A DNA stretch of 64,000 nucleotides, taken from positions 10,904,035-10,968,034 of the forward strand of contig CM037795.1 in the NCBI GenBank assembly GCA_021229015.1, read 5' to 3'. Source of the stretch: Solen grandis (taxonomy: Eukaryota; Mollusca; Bivalvia; Adapedonta; Solenidae). The position numbers and the translations under genes are program-made. This document shows, one piece after another, positions 33,101 to 42,991 of this stretch. The notes under the pieces were generated by a model. It made no database searches. It saw nothing but the letters and a program-made list of their open reading frames with translations, and was not told the DNA's origin. Numbering within the stretch: the first letter of the stretch is position 1; each line of letters begins with the position of its first letter.

Positions 33101-36100
33101 TGCAACCATTAACAAGGAGTCGCTCTTGTTGAAGGCAGAGCTATGGGAAGTAGTCCATTTCAGATAGTGCTTGGTGTCTACAGAACCACAGCTTAATGTT
33201 AGCACGTCCCTCTTACCAAACCTCCACAACTGTAAAACATTAATACAGTTCAGTTGTATTATAATGCTTTAATAGGGGTCCAATTCTAGAACCTGCATTA
33301 ATTATGTGAAGCTCCATAATTTATATGTTAAAATGCCTGAAGTCAATGATGGACAAACAAATCACAAAATTTACCATTTGGAATCCAGTGTGGGACTTTT
33401 ATGTTATATTATACCTCATTTGCATAAATCATTCTCAATTCAATGTGAGGTCATCTGGCACTGTGGGCAAAATAATGTTATATAATGTCATTGCTTAGTA
33501 CTTTTCACGACATGTAGATTTAACAAGCACTAGAAGACATCAAAACGAGCAAGTAGCTTACAGAAGATGAGAAATGGTTAGGAATCAATAATACTTAAAA
33601 TGCAACAAAATATTCAGTTAGACTTTTTAGAAGCTAACTGGAATAGAAACAACTCCAAACCGACCTCAAAAACTGTACCAAAATTAGAAATTAATAAAAC
33701 AAAGATCAAATAGTACATGCCATTTGGGGCAAAATGCAACTTATGAACTGGTAAGTCAGACTTCAGAAGGTATATAGACCTCAGCTTCTCATCCATCCAT
33801 ATAACTTACTCAGTCTGACTGAACAATCCATAAACTTTCACGACACAAGGTTTTGTAACAGACAGATGGATGGGCCGACAGACAGAATGACAAGTCAATT
33901 AAAGGGAGGTAATTCTTTATCCTTTACCTCATATAGATGGATTTTAAGTTTGACCCCTTGACAAACATAGCAGACATGGGATCTCTTCCATTTGCTAATA
34001 CAGTATTGTAGCTCAAATCCTACACAGTCTGCACAGCAAAGAAAAATCCATTGTTTCAAGTACAATGTATACAATTTAAAGTTCAGTAATTTTAATAATC
34101 ATCAAATCAAATATTTGTACATGAGTATTGATTGCAGGTTAAACTGACAGACCACCTTGCCATCTCAGTAATCTTACAGTTCTTAAGGTAAAGTCCCTGT
34201 GATGGTTCCGCTACATTTCGGACCCCAATGGCCTTTCATGGAGATAACCAAGGTTTCCTAATGTTTTATTAGGGTACCTTGGTTATCTTGGTAGAGGTTA
34301 ATTGGTCCAAGAATGAGCTATAAAAAAGCTAGACCAAACTGAAAGCAATTCACAATCTCAGTATGTATTAAAGTGTTACTGCCTTATTTTGAAGAATTGC
34401 GGAGTACTGAACAGTTTAACCCTTTACTTTGTATAGACTCATTTTGACACATTGGCAAACCGAGCAGACACTGATCAGGCAGCTCCTATAGAAACTATCT
34501 GATCAGGGTCTCCTCTGTTTGTTCATACAATATTGTAGCTCAGTTACTGCACAGCCTGTGTGACAAAGAAAAATCCATTTTTTCATATACAATTTTAAGT
34601 TATACATGTATCACTTACTATTCATCAAGTTATAAATTAATTTGCACATGAATATTCATGAGGTAAAGGGTAAGGGTATCAGTCTGCAACTTCCTTACAT
34701 AATTTGTTTTCCAAAATAGATATGTAAGGGGTCCAAACTTGCCTTCACCCATTACCTCATGATTATTCAAGTACAGGTCTATGACCTGATGAACTAGAAT
34801 ATTAATTGACTGAACTTGAAATTTTATGAATCTGAAACAATGGATTTTTCTTTGCTATGCAGACTGTGTAGAATCTGTATAAGCAATCAGAGGAGACCCT
34901 GATCAGGAGATGGCTGAACTTGGTCTGCTCTGGTTGCCAAATTGTGCATCAAGTTTTTTTATGAAATAAAGGGTTAAAAATCTGCTTAAAAAACATGATG
35001 CCATGGTCTAGGTAGTATTCAATGATTAATCCAAAGGTTGCAAGCTCCATCCCTTCAGGAGGTGATACTTTTTCAAGGTTGTCCTACACTAAAAGTACTG
35101 GTCCAACCCTTGAACTGTCCAAAAAAGATTTAATGCATATTGTGAAACTTGAAAAAGTGTTTAAACTTTAATTTACCACAGCTAAAGTGTCCTTGGAAGT
35201 TGTTGCAAAGTAACGTCCATCGTGTGAGATGGACACATCAAGAATTTCATCCGTGTGATAAAACAGCACTTCACTCTGCACCAATGGTACATGGTGTATC
35301 AGTCGCTTTACCTCTTCTCGCCAAGAAGTTTGGCCCTGTGGCAGAGCACCTGCAATTATACCAATCTTTCATGACACAAAGTACTGGTCCAACCCAGACA
35401 TTTTTGTAAAGAATTAGTATCACTAACTCAGATATACTTGATATTTATACTGTAAGCATTATAAAACAATGGTTTGTACCCACAATGATATGTGCATATC
35501 ATTCAAATGAAAATTATCAAAAAATTATTTGGCATAACTTGTAAGAACTATGTACACAGAAAGAAAACTAGAGCTTTCACTGAAAATGATGAATAACTCG
35601 GGATCAACACCTTGACTCAACAATATAAAAAAGGATATTAAACTTTTTGAAGAATGGGATGGATACATAGCAAGTTTTCATGGTTCCTACCTATATATCC
35701 CCACTTCAATTGAATCATTTATAACATTAGGATTTAAAGCAGTTTGTTCACAGATGATCGGTAGAAATTAAAATAATAATTTTCCACTCTCCCATGTTAA
35801 TGTTGGTGAAGTCTTTGTTTCCTGAAAAATTACTCAGCAAGTATAGTTCACATTACACTGAAAACCGCTATTTTCATAAACCAAACTTCAGTGATATTAG
35901 ATAACTACAGAAAACGGTATCCCCAAAGCACTCGGAGCTTGTGATACCACCTTAAACATTTCGCAACGTGGCAGCTTCACCAGTTCAGGGTAGCGTCTTC
36001 TTAATTTTAGCGCAAGTGCAGAGTTAATACGATTGATCCACTCAGCAAATGAAAATAGAAAATCTAGATATTGATTTTATAATGCTAAATATATATGTTT

Positions 36101-36988
36101 CAATTCTGTCTGTGACAGTATTGCCTGTGATGGGGAAACAACCCTTTTTTTTCAATCATGGGTGGTTGCATAATGTTATCCATGTATCTATAGATGGGTA
36201 TTGATAGACGTTATACACATGCACATATAGTTTAAAATCAAATTCTTAGTTAATGACTATTTGTGAATGAGCTTCTTTAATATAAATAATAATTTAACCC
36301 TTTCCCTCATAGAGGAAACCATGAAAAGACATATGCGAACAACATAAAACCAGATCAGCCTGCGAGTAACTCGCAGGCTGATCAGATTTTATGCTGTTCG
36401 CTGCTACTAAGTGGTCTGGAAATAAGGACTTTATAATTAAATTTGGTAAGGTTTAACTGTGGTTTTCTGCAGATCAGGCTTTATGTGGTACCTATTGAGT
36501 GCGTCAAAATGAGTCTATATGAGGGAAAGGGTTAAGACAGATCAGGCTTTATGTGGTACCTATTGAGTGCGTCAAAATGAGTCTATATGAGGGAAAGGGT
36601 TAAAATAAAGTCATAAAAAAAATAAAAGTAATAGACCATTTCAGGACTACCATCATCTTGTTACAAGTCCTCATAACTCAAGGATATTGCAGATTTGAAG
36701 TTTTATTGCTTATATTCTGTAGTAAATTGACTGCCAAATTTAATACTGGGTCATTCTAGGGATACTGTATCCCTTTGTACTGAACAAAAAAACAAAAAAA
36801 AATAATAAAAAAAAACCTTTTATATTCCACCTCCGTCTTGCTAGACTGTGCCAGAGTCCATCATGCCTGACAACTTCACTCCAACGCCGACATACTTGCG
36901 CAGCTCTACCAAGTCCTTGTAACTCAAGGTAACCAAATATTTCCACAAGCAAGGAGTTTGATACCTGGGTCTGCCATTCAGAACCCAT
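26948..36988 (-). CDS. FBXW5: FBXW5 orthologue: F-box/WD40 ubiquitin-ligase substrate receptor (7 coding exons)
   Basis: Joined minus-strand exons 36817-36988, 35177-35349, 33043-33229, 32569-32696, 30169-30848, 28622-28840 and 26948-27158 give 589 aa (human FBXW5 is 566 aa). Every intron is GT-AG and every phase fits. The F-box is at residues 8-50 (LLVEIFGYLELQGLGRAAQV), followed by WREEVKRLIHHVP and the first WD repeat SHDGRYFATTSKDTLAVLW. Blocks such as FNKSDSLLMVAGV, GAWLTDRIVTGG, SGSEDGKAYIWDRHH and CDDKLIKIWKS line up with FBXW5 and not with other FBXW proteins. In vertebrates FBXW5 recruits substrates such as SAS-6 to SCF (via SKP1) and TSC2 to CUL4-DDB1. The start is the first in-frame ATG after a TAA, with a possible 5' UTR acceptor (CTTTTAG) at about 37032. 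Oddities are a Cys-rich insert in coding exon 5 and a seven-fold repeated acceptor at coding exon 6. Confidence 0.93.
27159..28621. other. FBXW5 intron 6
   Basis: AT-rich with short poly-A/T runs (27305, 27525). No nested gene or clear element is recognised. Confidence 0.7.
28622..28840 (-). CDS. FBXW5: FBXW5 coding exon 6 (WD repeat; duplicated acceptor)
   Basis: Residues 447-520 from the acceptor nearest the exon (CCCCAAG|GTACCTG) to donor GGAAG|GTGAAT. It reads YLYFNYRELDE ... GTFDLTSMTRLRN ... CLGTSKDFIG. The acceptor together with the first 13 nt of this exon is the unit of the 54-bp tandem array just upstream, so alternative starts at 28894, 28948 and 29002 would extend the exon in frame. 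Confidence 0.9.
28828..29202 (-). repeat. 54-bp tandem array of an FBXW5 3' splice site, 7 copies
   Basis: Copies start at 28828, 28882, 28936, 28990, 29043, 29097 and 29151; the fourth is 53 bp, the rest 54 bp. On the minus strand each unit contains a pyrimidine tract (TCTATCTTTTCC), an AAG acceptor and the first 13 nt of coding exon 6 (GTACCTGTATTTC). Copies 1-4 stay in one open frame with the exon and spell YLYFGPCNSVCFSIFSPR-like 18-mers; the 53-bp copy breaks frame for acceptors further out. Near-identity among copies 5-7 points to recent expansion. Confidence 0.93.
29610..29715 (-). mobile_element. SINE family A fragment
   Basis: CCAACCAGTCCTGGAACTAC and GCAAGGGAGCTATACCAG correspond (inverted) to the middle of the copy at 49421-49710. 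Confidence 0.65.
29945..30060 (+). mobile_element. SINE family B fragment
   Basis: GGCTGTGGGTTTGAACCCAG (B box) is followed by a ~60-bp body ending TACTCGTCCAATTCTC. The same order of parts occurs at 47430-47525 and 63074-63215. Confidence 0.6.
30169..30848 (-). CDS. FBXW5: FBXW5 coding exon 5 (long, with Cys-rich acidic insert)
   Basis: Residues 221-447, the largest exon at 680 nt. Acceptor GTCCAG|GTAACA, donor CCACAG|GTAAGT. Residues 270-350 are a low-complexity, acidic insert with seven cysteines between 317 and 344. From residue 379 (KRTYIAMVTG) it realigns with the WD region (LENCYITGLCLSHDHR, compare IHGHIIGMGLSPDNR in human). Confidence 0.9.
30980..31227 (+). mobile_element. tRNA-derived SINE (family B), near full length
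   Basis: The head has an A-box-like AGCGGTTACAGTCATGG and a B box GTGGGTTCAAATCCCAG. The body includes GGTCGGTGGTTCTACCCGGG and TAATTAGCTGGACATCGCTA, and the 3' end is a (CAA)n tail at 31205-31227. It lies in FBXW5 intron 4 and opposes the gene's transcription. Fragments of its 3' half occur near 5000 and 23590. Confidence 0.75.
31360..32310. repeat. Bivalve interspersed repeat (GGTCATGATC / CAAACTTGG type)
   Basis: Starts near ACAACAAGGGCCTTTGTCGC and runs through imperfect ~120-bp reiterations (AATATCTAAGTTCTA, AGATTTTTAAAGATTTC twice, GTGACCCCTG twice). It ends near GACAATGGACAGATAAAAGAC. It resembles the degraded gene-free repeats in the NAGA introns but is a different family. It lies within FBXW5 intron 4. 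Confidence 0.5.
32569..32696 (-). CDS. FBXW5: FBXW5 coding exon 4
   Basis: Residues 178-220. Acceptor GTTGTAG|ACATGG, donor TATGAG|GTGGGA. It encodes NPYTLDGAWLTDRIVTGG, equivalent to the human KPYDVFGCWLT segment. Confidence 0.88.
33043..33229 (-). CDS. FBXW5: FBXW5 coding exon 3
   Basis: Residues 116-178. Acceptor TTTTACAG|TTGTGG, donor GTACCAG|GTACAG. It encodes LWRFGKRDVL and the FBXW5-specific FNKSDSLLMVAGV strand. Confidence 0.9.
34420..34670 (-). mobile_element. TTAA MITE family 2
   Basis: TTAA at 34416-34419 then CCCTTTACTTTGTATAGAC; the right end is CATGAGGTAAAGGG, followed by TAAG (one base off TTAA). Orientation is opposite to the copy at 23661. Confidence 0.75.
34748..34973 (+). 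mobile_element. TTAA MITE family 2
   Basis: ACCCATTACCTCATGATTATTC on the left and ATGAAATAAAGGG on the right, followed by TTAA. The core has GCAGACTGTGTAGAATCTG and GAGACCCTGATCAGG. Confidence 0.7.
35177..35349 (-). CDS. FBXW5: FBXW5 coding exon 2 (linker and first WD repeat)
   Basis: Residues 58-115. Acceptor ATTGCAG|GTGCTC, donor GCTGTG|GTAAAT. It encodes SWREEVKRLIHHVPLVQSEV and the start of the WD repeat with the SKD triad. Confidence 0.9.
35350..36297. other. Part of FBXW5 intron 1
   Basis: A SINE-B 3' fragment (CAAAGTACTGGTCCAACCCA) is near 35380. Nothing else is recognisable. Confidence 0.55.
36298..36531 (+). mobile_element. TTAA MITE family 1 (234 bp)
   Basis: TTAA at both sides (36294-36297 and 36532-36535). 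TIRs are CCCTTTCCCTCAT / ATGAGGGAAAGGG. Internally, CCAGATCAGCCTGCGAG and its exact complement meet at a TAACTCG centre, giving a strong central hairpin. No ORF. It lies in FBXW5 intron 1, opposing the gene. Confidence 0.88.
36536..36603 (+). repeat. Tandem duplicate of the family-1 MITE 3' end
   Basis: The last ~64 bp of the preceding MITE (GATCAGGCTTTATGTGG to GAGGGAAAGGG) is repeated directly after it and again ends in TTAA. This could be abortive transposition or slippage between TTAA sites. Confidence 0.85.
36817..36988 (-). CDS. FBXW5: FBXW5 coding exon 1 (F-box)
   Basis: Residues 1-58. It encodes the whole F-box with the CRRWSEVVRHDGLWHSL end typical of the fold. The donor is AAAAG|GTTTTT, a poor match to consensus beyond GT, but the phase-1 join to the next exon gives NIKGALPQGQTSWREE, which aligns well. 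Confidence 0.88.
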
Positions 36989-38082
36989 TATGCTGTCTTC
37001 ATTCAAATGAATTTCAGATTATTTATCTTCCTAAAAGAAGAACAAGAAAATAAGTCCTTCAAGAAAATAAGTCCTACAAGAATAATATTTAAAAATTGTA
37101 AATTCAATCAAAGACAATATTAAAGAATGATTGGCAACTAGTCGAAATCTCACAAAAGCACATAACAAATTGTCAAAACTCAAATTCTCGCAAAGTCACT
37201 TTTCAAATATCTCCTTTTCTATTACAGGTATGTGAAAGTAAAGTGTATCTTTTGAGTGTTTAATTAATCTCTACTGAGATCCGCTCTAGTTATTTTTTTC
37301 TCATCCGCATCCGCTGAAATAAAAAAAATAAGGAATGTAAGATGAAGCGTACCACTGCACTAGCGTACCAGGACAAAGCGTACCACTTTATAGGATGAAG
37401 CGTACCATCTATATTTTACGACTTATTTTAACACAAAGATGTAACAAAGTCATGTGATAAAATAGCTGAGTTTTAATATGCACAAAAAGTTTTGAGGAAG
37501 AGCGTTCTTCATATATATAAAAAATAATTTATAAAAAATATCATCGACACGATATAACAATAATGTGAAAAGTAGTATGTCTACGATCGCATTGAAAATA
37601 TATCAGGAGATGAAATATTTTGAAAAACTCTATTTGGAAAAAATTAAATAAAGTTTAAAATGACAATAATTTTTTAATAGTTAAATATGTCTATTCAATA
37701 AAATGCATATTCATATTACGGCTTGAGAGATAATTGATTTTTTTTATTAAAAAAATTATAATACTTCTTTTTTTTTAAAATTGAATAAAAAAAAACTGAC
37801 ATACAGGTCACTTTGAATTATGCACAATAACAAATCTTCATATATATAAAACTGCTGCTTTGATTGTCTTCATTAATCAGCTCCTCTTGGGTACAATTAA
37901 TTATCGACCCAGTTACACGTCTATATAACAGCTACACTTGGATACACAAGCTTAACGTGACAAGATGCTCACCAATTAGGATTGATAAAATTGAGTTCAT
38001 CAATTAGCACACAGCTTGGTGTACCATATCACTCAAACAGGTAAATTGTATTCATCAATCCTTTCAATATATTCGTTTCAAA

Positions 38083-38226
38083 CTCTTGCAAATGGAACAT
38101 CCTTACATCCACTGTGGTATCAACATCACTGGACAAAGTCATGCAATCCAGTGCAACAAATGCTAACGTTGGAAGCATCAAGCCCTGGAACCTTGTACGA
38201 GCAACCAACAGGCACAGACAGGCCAA
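38083..38226 (+). pseudogene. MULE-associated zinc-finger fragment
   Basis: In the frame starting at the ATG near 38092, residues read YIHCGINITGQSHAIQCNKC, then a stop, then RWKHQALEPCTS. This resembles the 'CxxC...IxCDGCxRWxHRxC' (PHD/FLYWCH-neighbour) finger that precedes the transposase in animal MULEs. One in-frame TAA and loss of the first CxxC cysteine show decay. Confidence 0.5.
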
Positions 38227-38709
38227 GCGACCAACAGAACCAAAGCAGGACGACCTTGACTTTTAATTAAATATTTCATATTCACCAGATATACTGATTA
38301 TATTATACTTTATTACTATTATACATATACATTATAATTTATATATTCATTAAATATTTTATATATACTTTCAGTTTCATATGTTTATATAGTAAACATA
38401 GCAAAATTAAGTAAAAAAGACTATATTTAAAACAACAAGAAACTAATAGATTAATCAAATTTGAGATTGATTGAGACAACAGAGGCTTCGTGTATAAAAA
38501 CTTGGAACCTGAGGTAGTCACTGAATACGATTATACATTCATATGAAAAAAATTCATATAGTAAACATTATAATAAATGATTATTTATTACATAATAATT
38601 ATATAAATATTTAAATAATTTTAATAAAATAATCGTTAATACACATATTAAATATGTCATTACATATACATATATAAATATGTCAACATAAATGTTTATT
38701 AATTTACAG

Positions 38710-38979
38710 ATTGATAGAGAATTCATCAGAGCCGATGATTTTCTTCTGGGGGATTTGAAGGTGGAAGGTGCTCAACATATCTTGTTCGCAAGACCAGATC
38801 AGTTGCTGCATCTGCAGAGGGCGCGTCGTTGGTAAATCGACGGGACCTTCAAGGTTGTCAGCCGTCCATTTTATCAACTGCTCACTATCCTTGCATTCGC
38901 AAGGAAAGATGAAGAACGTGAAGCAAGTCCCGTTCTTTTCATCCTGATGTCGAGACAAAGGAAAAGGAATTATGTCGCA
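38710..38979 (+). pseudogene. MULE transposase catalytic exon with one nonsense codon
   Basis: An exon-like block of 90 codons bounded by ATTTACAG|ATTGAT and GTCGCA|GTAAGT. It reads ADDFLLGDLKVEGAQHILFA, DQLLHLQRARRW, stop, IDGTFKVVSRPFYQLLTILA, then EASPVLFILMSRQRKRNYVA. This is the MULE pattern 'RHIIFAxxxQLxLLxxAKRWYVDGTFKVVxxPFxQLxxIHAFxR...PLLFVLMSRRRKRDY', including the first catalytic Asp in DGTFK. The only disruption is TAA where Tyr is expected. No later transposase blocks are found downstream. Confidence 0.75.
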
Positions 38980-39919
38980 GTAAGTAATATCTATTTTATC
39001 TGTTAAATGTGCTATTTGTATTTATTTGTATGTTGTACATATTTAATTGTAATAAAGAATATAAAAACAAACCATTTTGTGTTTTCAGTCATCCCAATAC
39101 AAATTAATTAACACCCAAAAAACACCTAAGTAACACTCTATTAGCGAGTGCACCATCAATATCAACACTGAAATATAAAGATGGTACGCTTCGTCCGGAA
39201 ATGGTAAGTTCAGACAAAGGTACGCTTCGTCCCGCTACCAAAAATAAGTCTTTGATTAAATTAAAAATGACTTCCTTGACTTTCTTAAAAAGACAGAGCG
39301 ATGAGGAAGAAAATAAAAACATTCACCTGCTAAAATAAACACAAGCACAACTAATTTATGACCTTGAAGTTTGCTTGTATTTTTGTTATAACCTGCCAGT
39401 AATACCCGAAAGGGGAGTTTGTGCAGTATATATAGATAGATAGAATAACTGGTTAAAAAAAAAAGGTAAACAAAACCTCGAATGTGGATAATTTGCACGG
39501 GTAATATCAATAATGAACACCGCATACCTTTTTTTAATAATCTGGAATCATCCATTTTCAATTACTTGAATTTAATTGAACAAGATTAAACAAAACAGTG
39601 AGGGTTTTTTTCAGACCTGATATAGCTTCCAACAACTTTTAAAATCAGTTTCAGTTTCAGTTGTCCGGAAGTTTGGATCGTGAGATACACAATGCGTGAA
39701 TTTTAGTGTAGAGCACGAAGATTCAAAGTGCAACTAGGAAGGGAAAATAAAACAAGGTATATTATACTATATGATTATTTGCAAACTTACCTTTTTTTCA
39801 AATAACTTAGTCAATATAACATATTTGTATATGAGTAAGCAATACTTATTTTAGCTCGTTCGAAATGCATCAGGAGGGGAGACTTGATGGAAACAAAGAT
39901 ATGAAAGTACTGATTGATA

Positions 39920-40828
39920 GGGTGGCACGAAATACCCAAATCTACCCAAATCTTCCCAAATCTTACCCAAATCTACCCAAATCTTACCCAAATCCACCCA
40001 TAAATCATGAGATATAAGGAAATAATTGTTTGTATTTACAAATAATACTGAAATTTTATCAAAACAACGTGTACACGATGTATTTTTGATCTTCCGAGCG
40101 ATCTATATTCCGGATCCAGTAATTGTGTAAGATGCGGTTGGTGACTGTACTGCAGTATAACATCCTTTATACCTTACCTGTGTACGTAATGTTTATTCTT
40201 CCCTGTTTCAGTCGTTTCGGTACTACCATTAAATTTTATATTAATATTTACATACCCAAAGCTTCTCAAATTTCTACCCAAATCTCCTCAAATCTTTACC
40301 CAAATCTTCTCAAACAATAGACTAATCACCCTTTAAAGCATTTAAAAAAAGTTGATTTTAATTATTGTAAATAAATCATAGTAACTGTAAGATCTAAAAA
40401 AAAATGTATATATATAATTATGTACACAGGTATGAAATCTTACCCAGATCTACCCAAATCCTCGCCACAAATCATGCGATTGGTTTTCTCACCAAAGCAT
40501 CTCTTTTTTTTTCATCTTTTTTTTTTAGATATAACTGTAACTACAAAACAGCAATTAAAATCATTTTTAATGAATGTTATACTGCAGTACAGTAACCGAC
40601 CGCATCTTACACAATTATTGGATCCTGAATATAGATCGCTCGGAAGTTAAAAAATACATCGTGTACCCATTGTTTTGATAAAATTTCAGTATTATTTGTA
40701 AAAACAAACAATTATTTCCTTATATCTCATGATTTATGGGTGGATTTGGGTAAGGTTTAGGTAGATTTGGGTAAGATTTGGGAAGATTTGGGTAAGATTT
40801 GGGTAGATTTGGGTATTTCGTGCTGCCG
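39920..40828. mobile_element. 909-bp foldback element with ~245-bp inverted arms and 8-bp target duplication
   Basis: Flanked by GATTGATA on both sides (39912-39919 and 40829-40836). The left arm (39920 to about 40165) and right arm (about 40573-40828) are about 90% inverted copies, from GCACGAAATACCCAAATC inward to ACTGTACTGCAGTATAACAT. The outermost ~80 bp consists of short direct units (TACCCAAATCT and TTCCCAAATCT), more of which occur in the loop at 40250-40318. The outermost 5-6 bases of the two ends differ (GGGTGG against CGGCAG). An 8-bp duplication suggests hAT mobilisation. No transposase is visible. Confidence 0.88.
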
Positions 40829-41392
40829 GATTGATAAGCATCATCTGGCCTCTACAAGACCCAGTAAGCGTCTGCATGCTTTGTCATAATGCGGTTGCAT
40901 TAAATAACAACAGATCAAAAGATATAGATGTCATTATTTGATCTACAAGCACCACTGACAGAGAAGATCATCAGATAATAAAAGCTAGCTTTCATTGCAG
41001 TCACACATCAATTCTAAGGATACCACATTATCCTCAAGTATTCAATTCTCGCCATATTGATATTCTCAAACTATGCATTATAAAGCAATATTTCACCTCA
41101 AGTGTGATGGAATTTGACCGGGAAATATGGAATTTGACCGGGAAATCGTCAACAATTTGCGAAATTGATTGAAACCTGTTTCCAGGCTGTTTCTACCTGT
41201 ATGTATTGTACTGCATATTGCTAGTTCCGTATTGCAATAGTCATATTGTTTAGGAAACAGTCAGACAATAAAAAAGCCTTACTCCAGGGTTTTTAGTAGT
41301 CCACAGAGTTCTCACTTGGATTTTGAAAGTTTGAATCCTCTATATAAATTAATACTGGGGCTGCACGCAGGTATTGCATGCAGGCCAAAATG

Positions 41393-41522
41393 TAATCTCT
41401 ACTGAGATCTGCTCCAGTTGTTTTTTGTTTTTTGTTTTGTCATTAAGAAGCCTCATTTTATTAGCAGAGGCGCTGGAGGCCAATACGAAAAAAATAACTG
41501 GAGCGGATCTCAGTAGAGATTA
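41393..41522. mobile_element. 130-bp MITE, termini TAATCTCTACTGAGATC
   Basis: The left end TAATCTCTACTGAGATCTGC is mirrored by the right end (inverse of ATCTCTACTGAGATCCGCTC). The arms are about 30 bp with one or two mismatches. A related single end occurs at 37265 and a short dimer (CAGTAGAGATCTCAGTAGAG) at about 58249. Confidence 0.7.
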
Positions 41523-41629
41523 GAAAGAAATGATATTGTAATATATTGCGATATTTGAACCTAATATTATTGCCTAAAATCAAAACATATGCATGCATAC
41601 ACATACACTTCTTTTATTTTAAGTTATTT

Positions 41630-42130
41630 TAAAGGGACTGCTTCCCAGATGTTAAAATGACAAAAAAAAATAAAACTTTTAATTTCAAGAAAATCATGTT
41701 ATTGTATGTGAGGCATTGAAATTTGATCACTGATAGCTGCAATACATTGCCCAAGAAATCCAGAGATATTGCAGTTTTCTCAGTTTTTTCCAATGCAAAC
41801 TTAAATGCGTTATAGACGCTATATGTATTAAAAATAGATTTTTGAAAAATCATGTGACATTGCAAGTGCCTGTTAGCACATGCGCATGTAAATTTCTGAC
41901 GTTAGCAGTTTAATACTTTGAAACAACTTGGACGACAGGTAAGAGATTAAACCTTTATGTAACCCTTGATCAGAATTGATGTCACTTTGTTTGAAATCCA
42001 GACATATTGTAGCAGGGTACAGGTATTTGGTGATAAATCAATAGGCAAGAAGACATATGGCTTGGTAGCTTAGTTGGTAGAATGCAGGAATGGTATGCCT
42101 GAGGCCAAAGGTTTGAGTTCTGAAGTGCGT
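41630..42130 (+). mobile_element. Second copy of the tRNA-containing TIR element (truncated)
   Basis: Begins AAAGGGACTGCTTCCCAG and follows the inverted right half of the 21763-22558 element (GTGAGGCATTGAAATTTGATC, GTTTAATACTTTGAAACAAC). It then reaches a tRNA-like stretch at 42058-42125 (GTAGCTTAGTTGGTAGAATG, GGTTTGAGTTC). The other terminus is missing. Confidence 0.65.
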
Positions 42131-42619
42131 TACCACAAAGCTATCCAGGCACCCAAATTTAATGTTGTATAAATATTTTTTGCTATTTGTTTCTATTTAT
42201 TAGATCTACTTAATACTTGAAAATTATTCATCTACTAAAACACAACATATTGCTATATTTGAATTCATATATTGCTATATATTGGCAGACAGATGGTATT
42301 GCGATATATTGCCAGCCTCTATAAATTACAAAGGTTTGTCAAAAATTAAGAGTCTTCCAATATATTCATATGTAGGTGCTGCTCAGGAAAACAGTGTTTT
42401 TTTTAGGGGGGGGGGGGGTTGCACAAATTTAAAGACATTTTCTGTGTGGAAGACATACACCTATGAATGGCCCTTGAGAAAGTAGGTGTAAAAGATCCTG
42501 CACATTTCCACTCAGTCATATATGCTAAAAATATTAGTTTTACCTGCTTGTTCTTACATTAAAAGCTTAGAGTGCTCAATTGCGTTTGACTTTATTGTGG
42601 CCCACTCTTTATTTCACAT

Positions 42620-42745
42620 CACCGATCCTGCTGGCTGATAGTGAATAGAGCATCCGACCCAGAATTTGGAGGTTGTAGGTACTTGCATAGTTCCCTTGCT
42701 TGACACTCAGCATATAAAGGTAGGACTGTTTGGTGCGATGTCAGG
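42620..42745 (+). mobile_element. SINE family A head fragment
   Basis: ATAGAGCATCCGACCCAGAA and TTGACACTCAGCATATAAAG match the 5' part of the copy at 49421-49710. Confidence 0.6.
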
Positions 42746-42991
42746 ATTTATGATTTAATACCAAATTATGTTATATACATCTGTAATACCAAATGAGAAC
42801 CATATAGACCTTTCAAATTATACAATCTGTATCAACTAGCCCAATCTGCCATGTCCTAGAAGCCCAGTGGATATTTGGTGATTAATCATTATTCTTGTTT
42901 TTACTTGATAATATAACACTTGTAAGATTATTCATATGAAACTATTTGTTTCAGGTTTATTTCATTGGAACCAGGTTTCAGCATCGAAAGG

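Larger units (their letters stand above)
33230..35176. other. FBXW5 intron 2, rich in family-2 MITEs
   Basis: Carries two MITE copies listed separately, a partial one at 33918-34060 (CCTTTACCTCATATAGATGG, AATCCATTGTTTC), and a ~65-bp imperfect hairpin at 34225-34290 (ATGGAGATAACCAAGGTTTC / GGTACCTTGGTTATC). A SINE-B fragment lies at 35000-35120. Confidence 0.6.
37265..39240 (+). mobile_element. Decayed MULE element between FBXW5 and NAGA (limits approximate)
   Basis: AGCGTACCA motifs (GATGAAGCGTACC, CAAAGCGTACCAC) cluster at 37343-37412, and their inverse (ATGGTACGCTTCGTCC, AAGGTACGCTTCGTCC) at 39180-39235, which suggests subterminal binding-site clusters of one element. Between them lie a zinc-finger fragment and a MULE catalytic exon on the plus strand. 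An inverted pair outside this, TCTACTGAGATCCGCT at 37269 and its complement near 41505, may be the true outer ends, in which case the foldback element at 39920 is nested within. Confidence 0.6.

Noticed and set aside
38029..38226. Minus-strand 65-codon frame
   Set aside because: It is the complement of the plus-strand MULE zinc-finger fragment, which has the family's CNKC-RWKH pattern.
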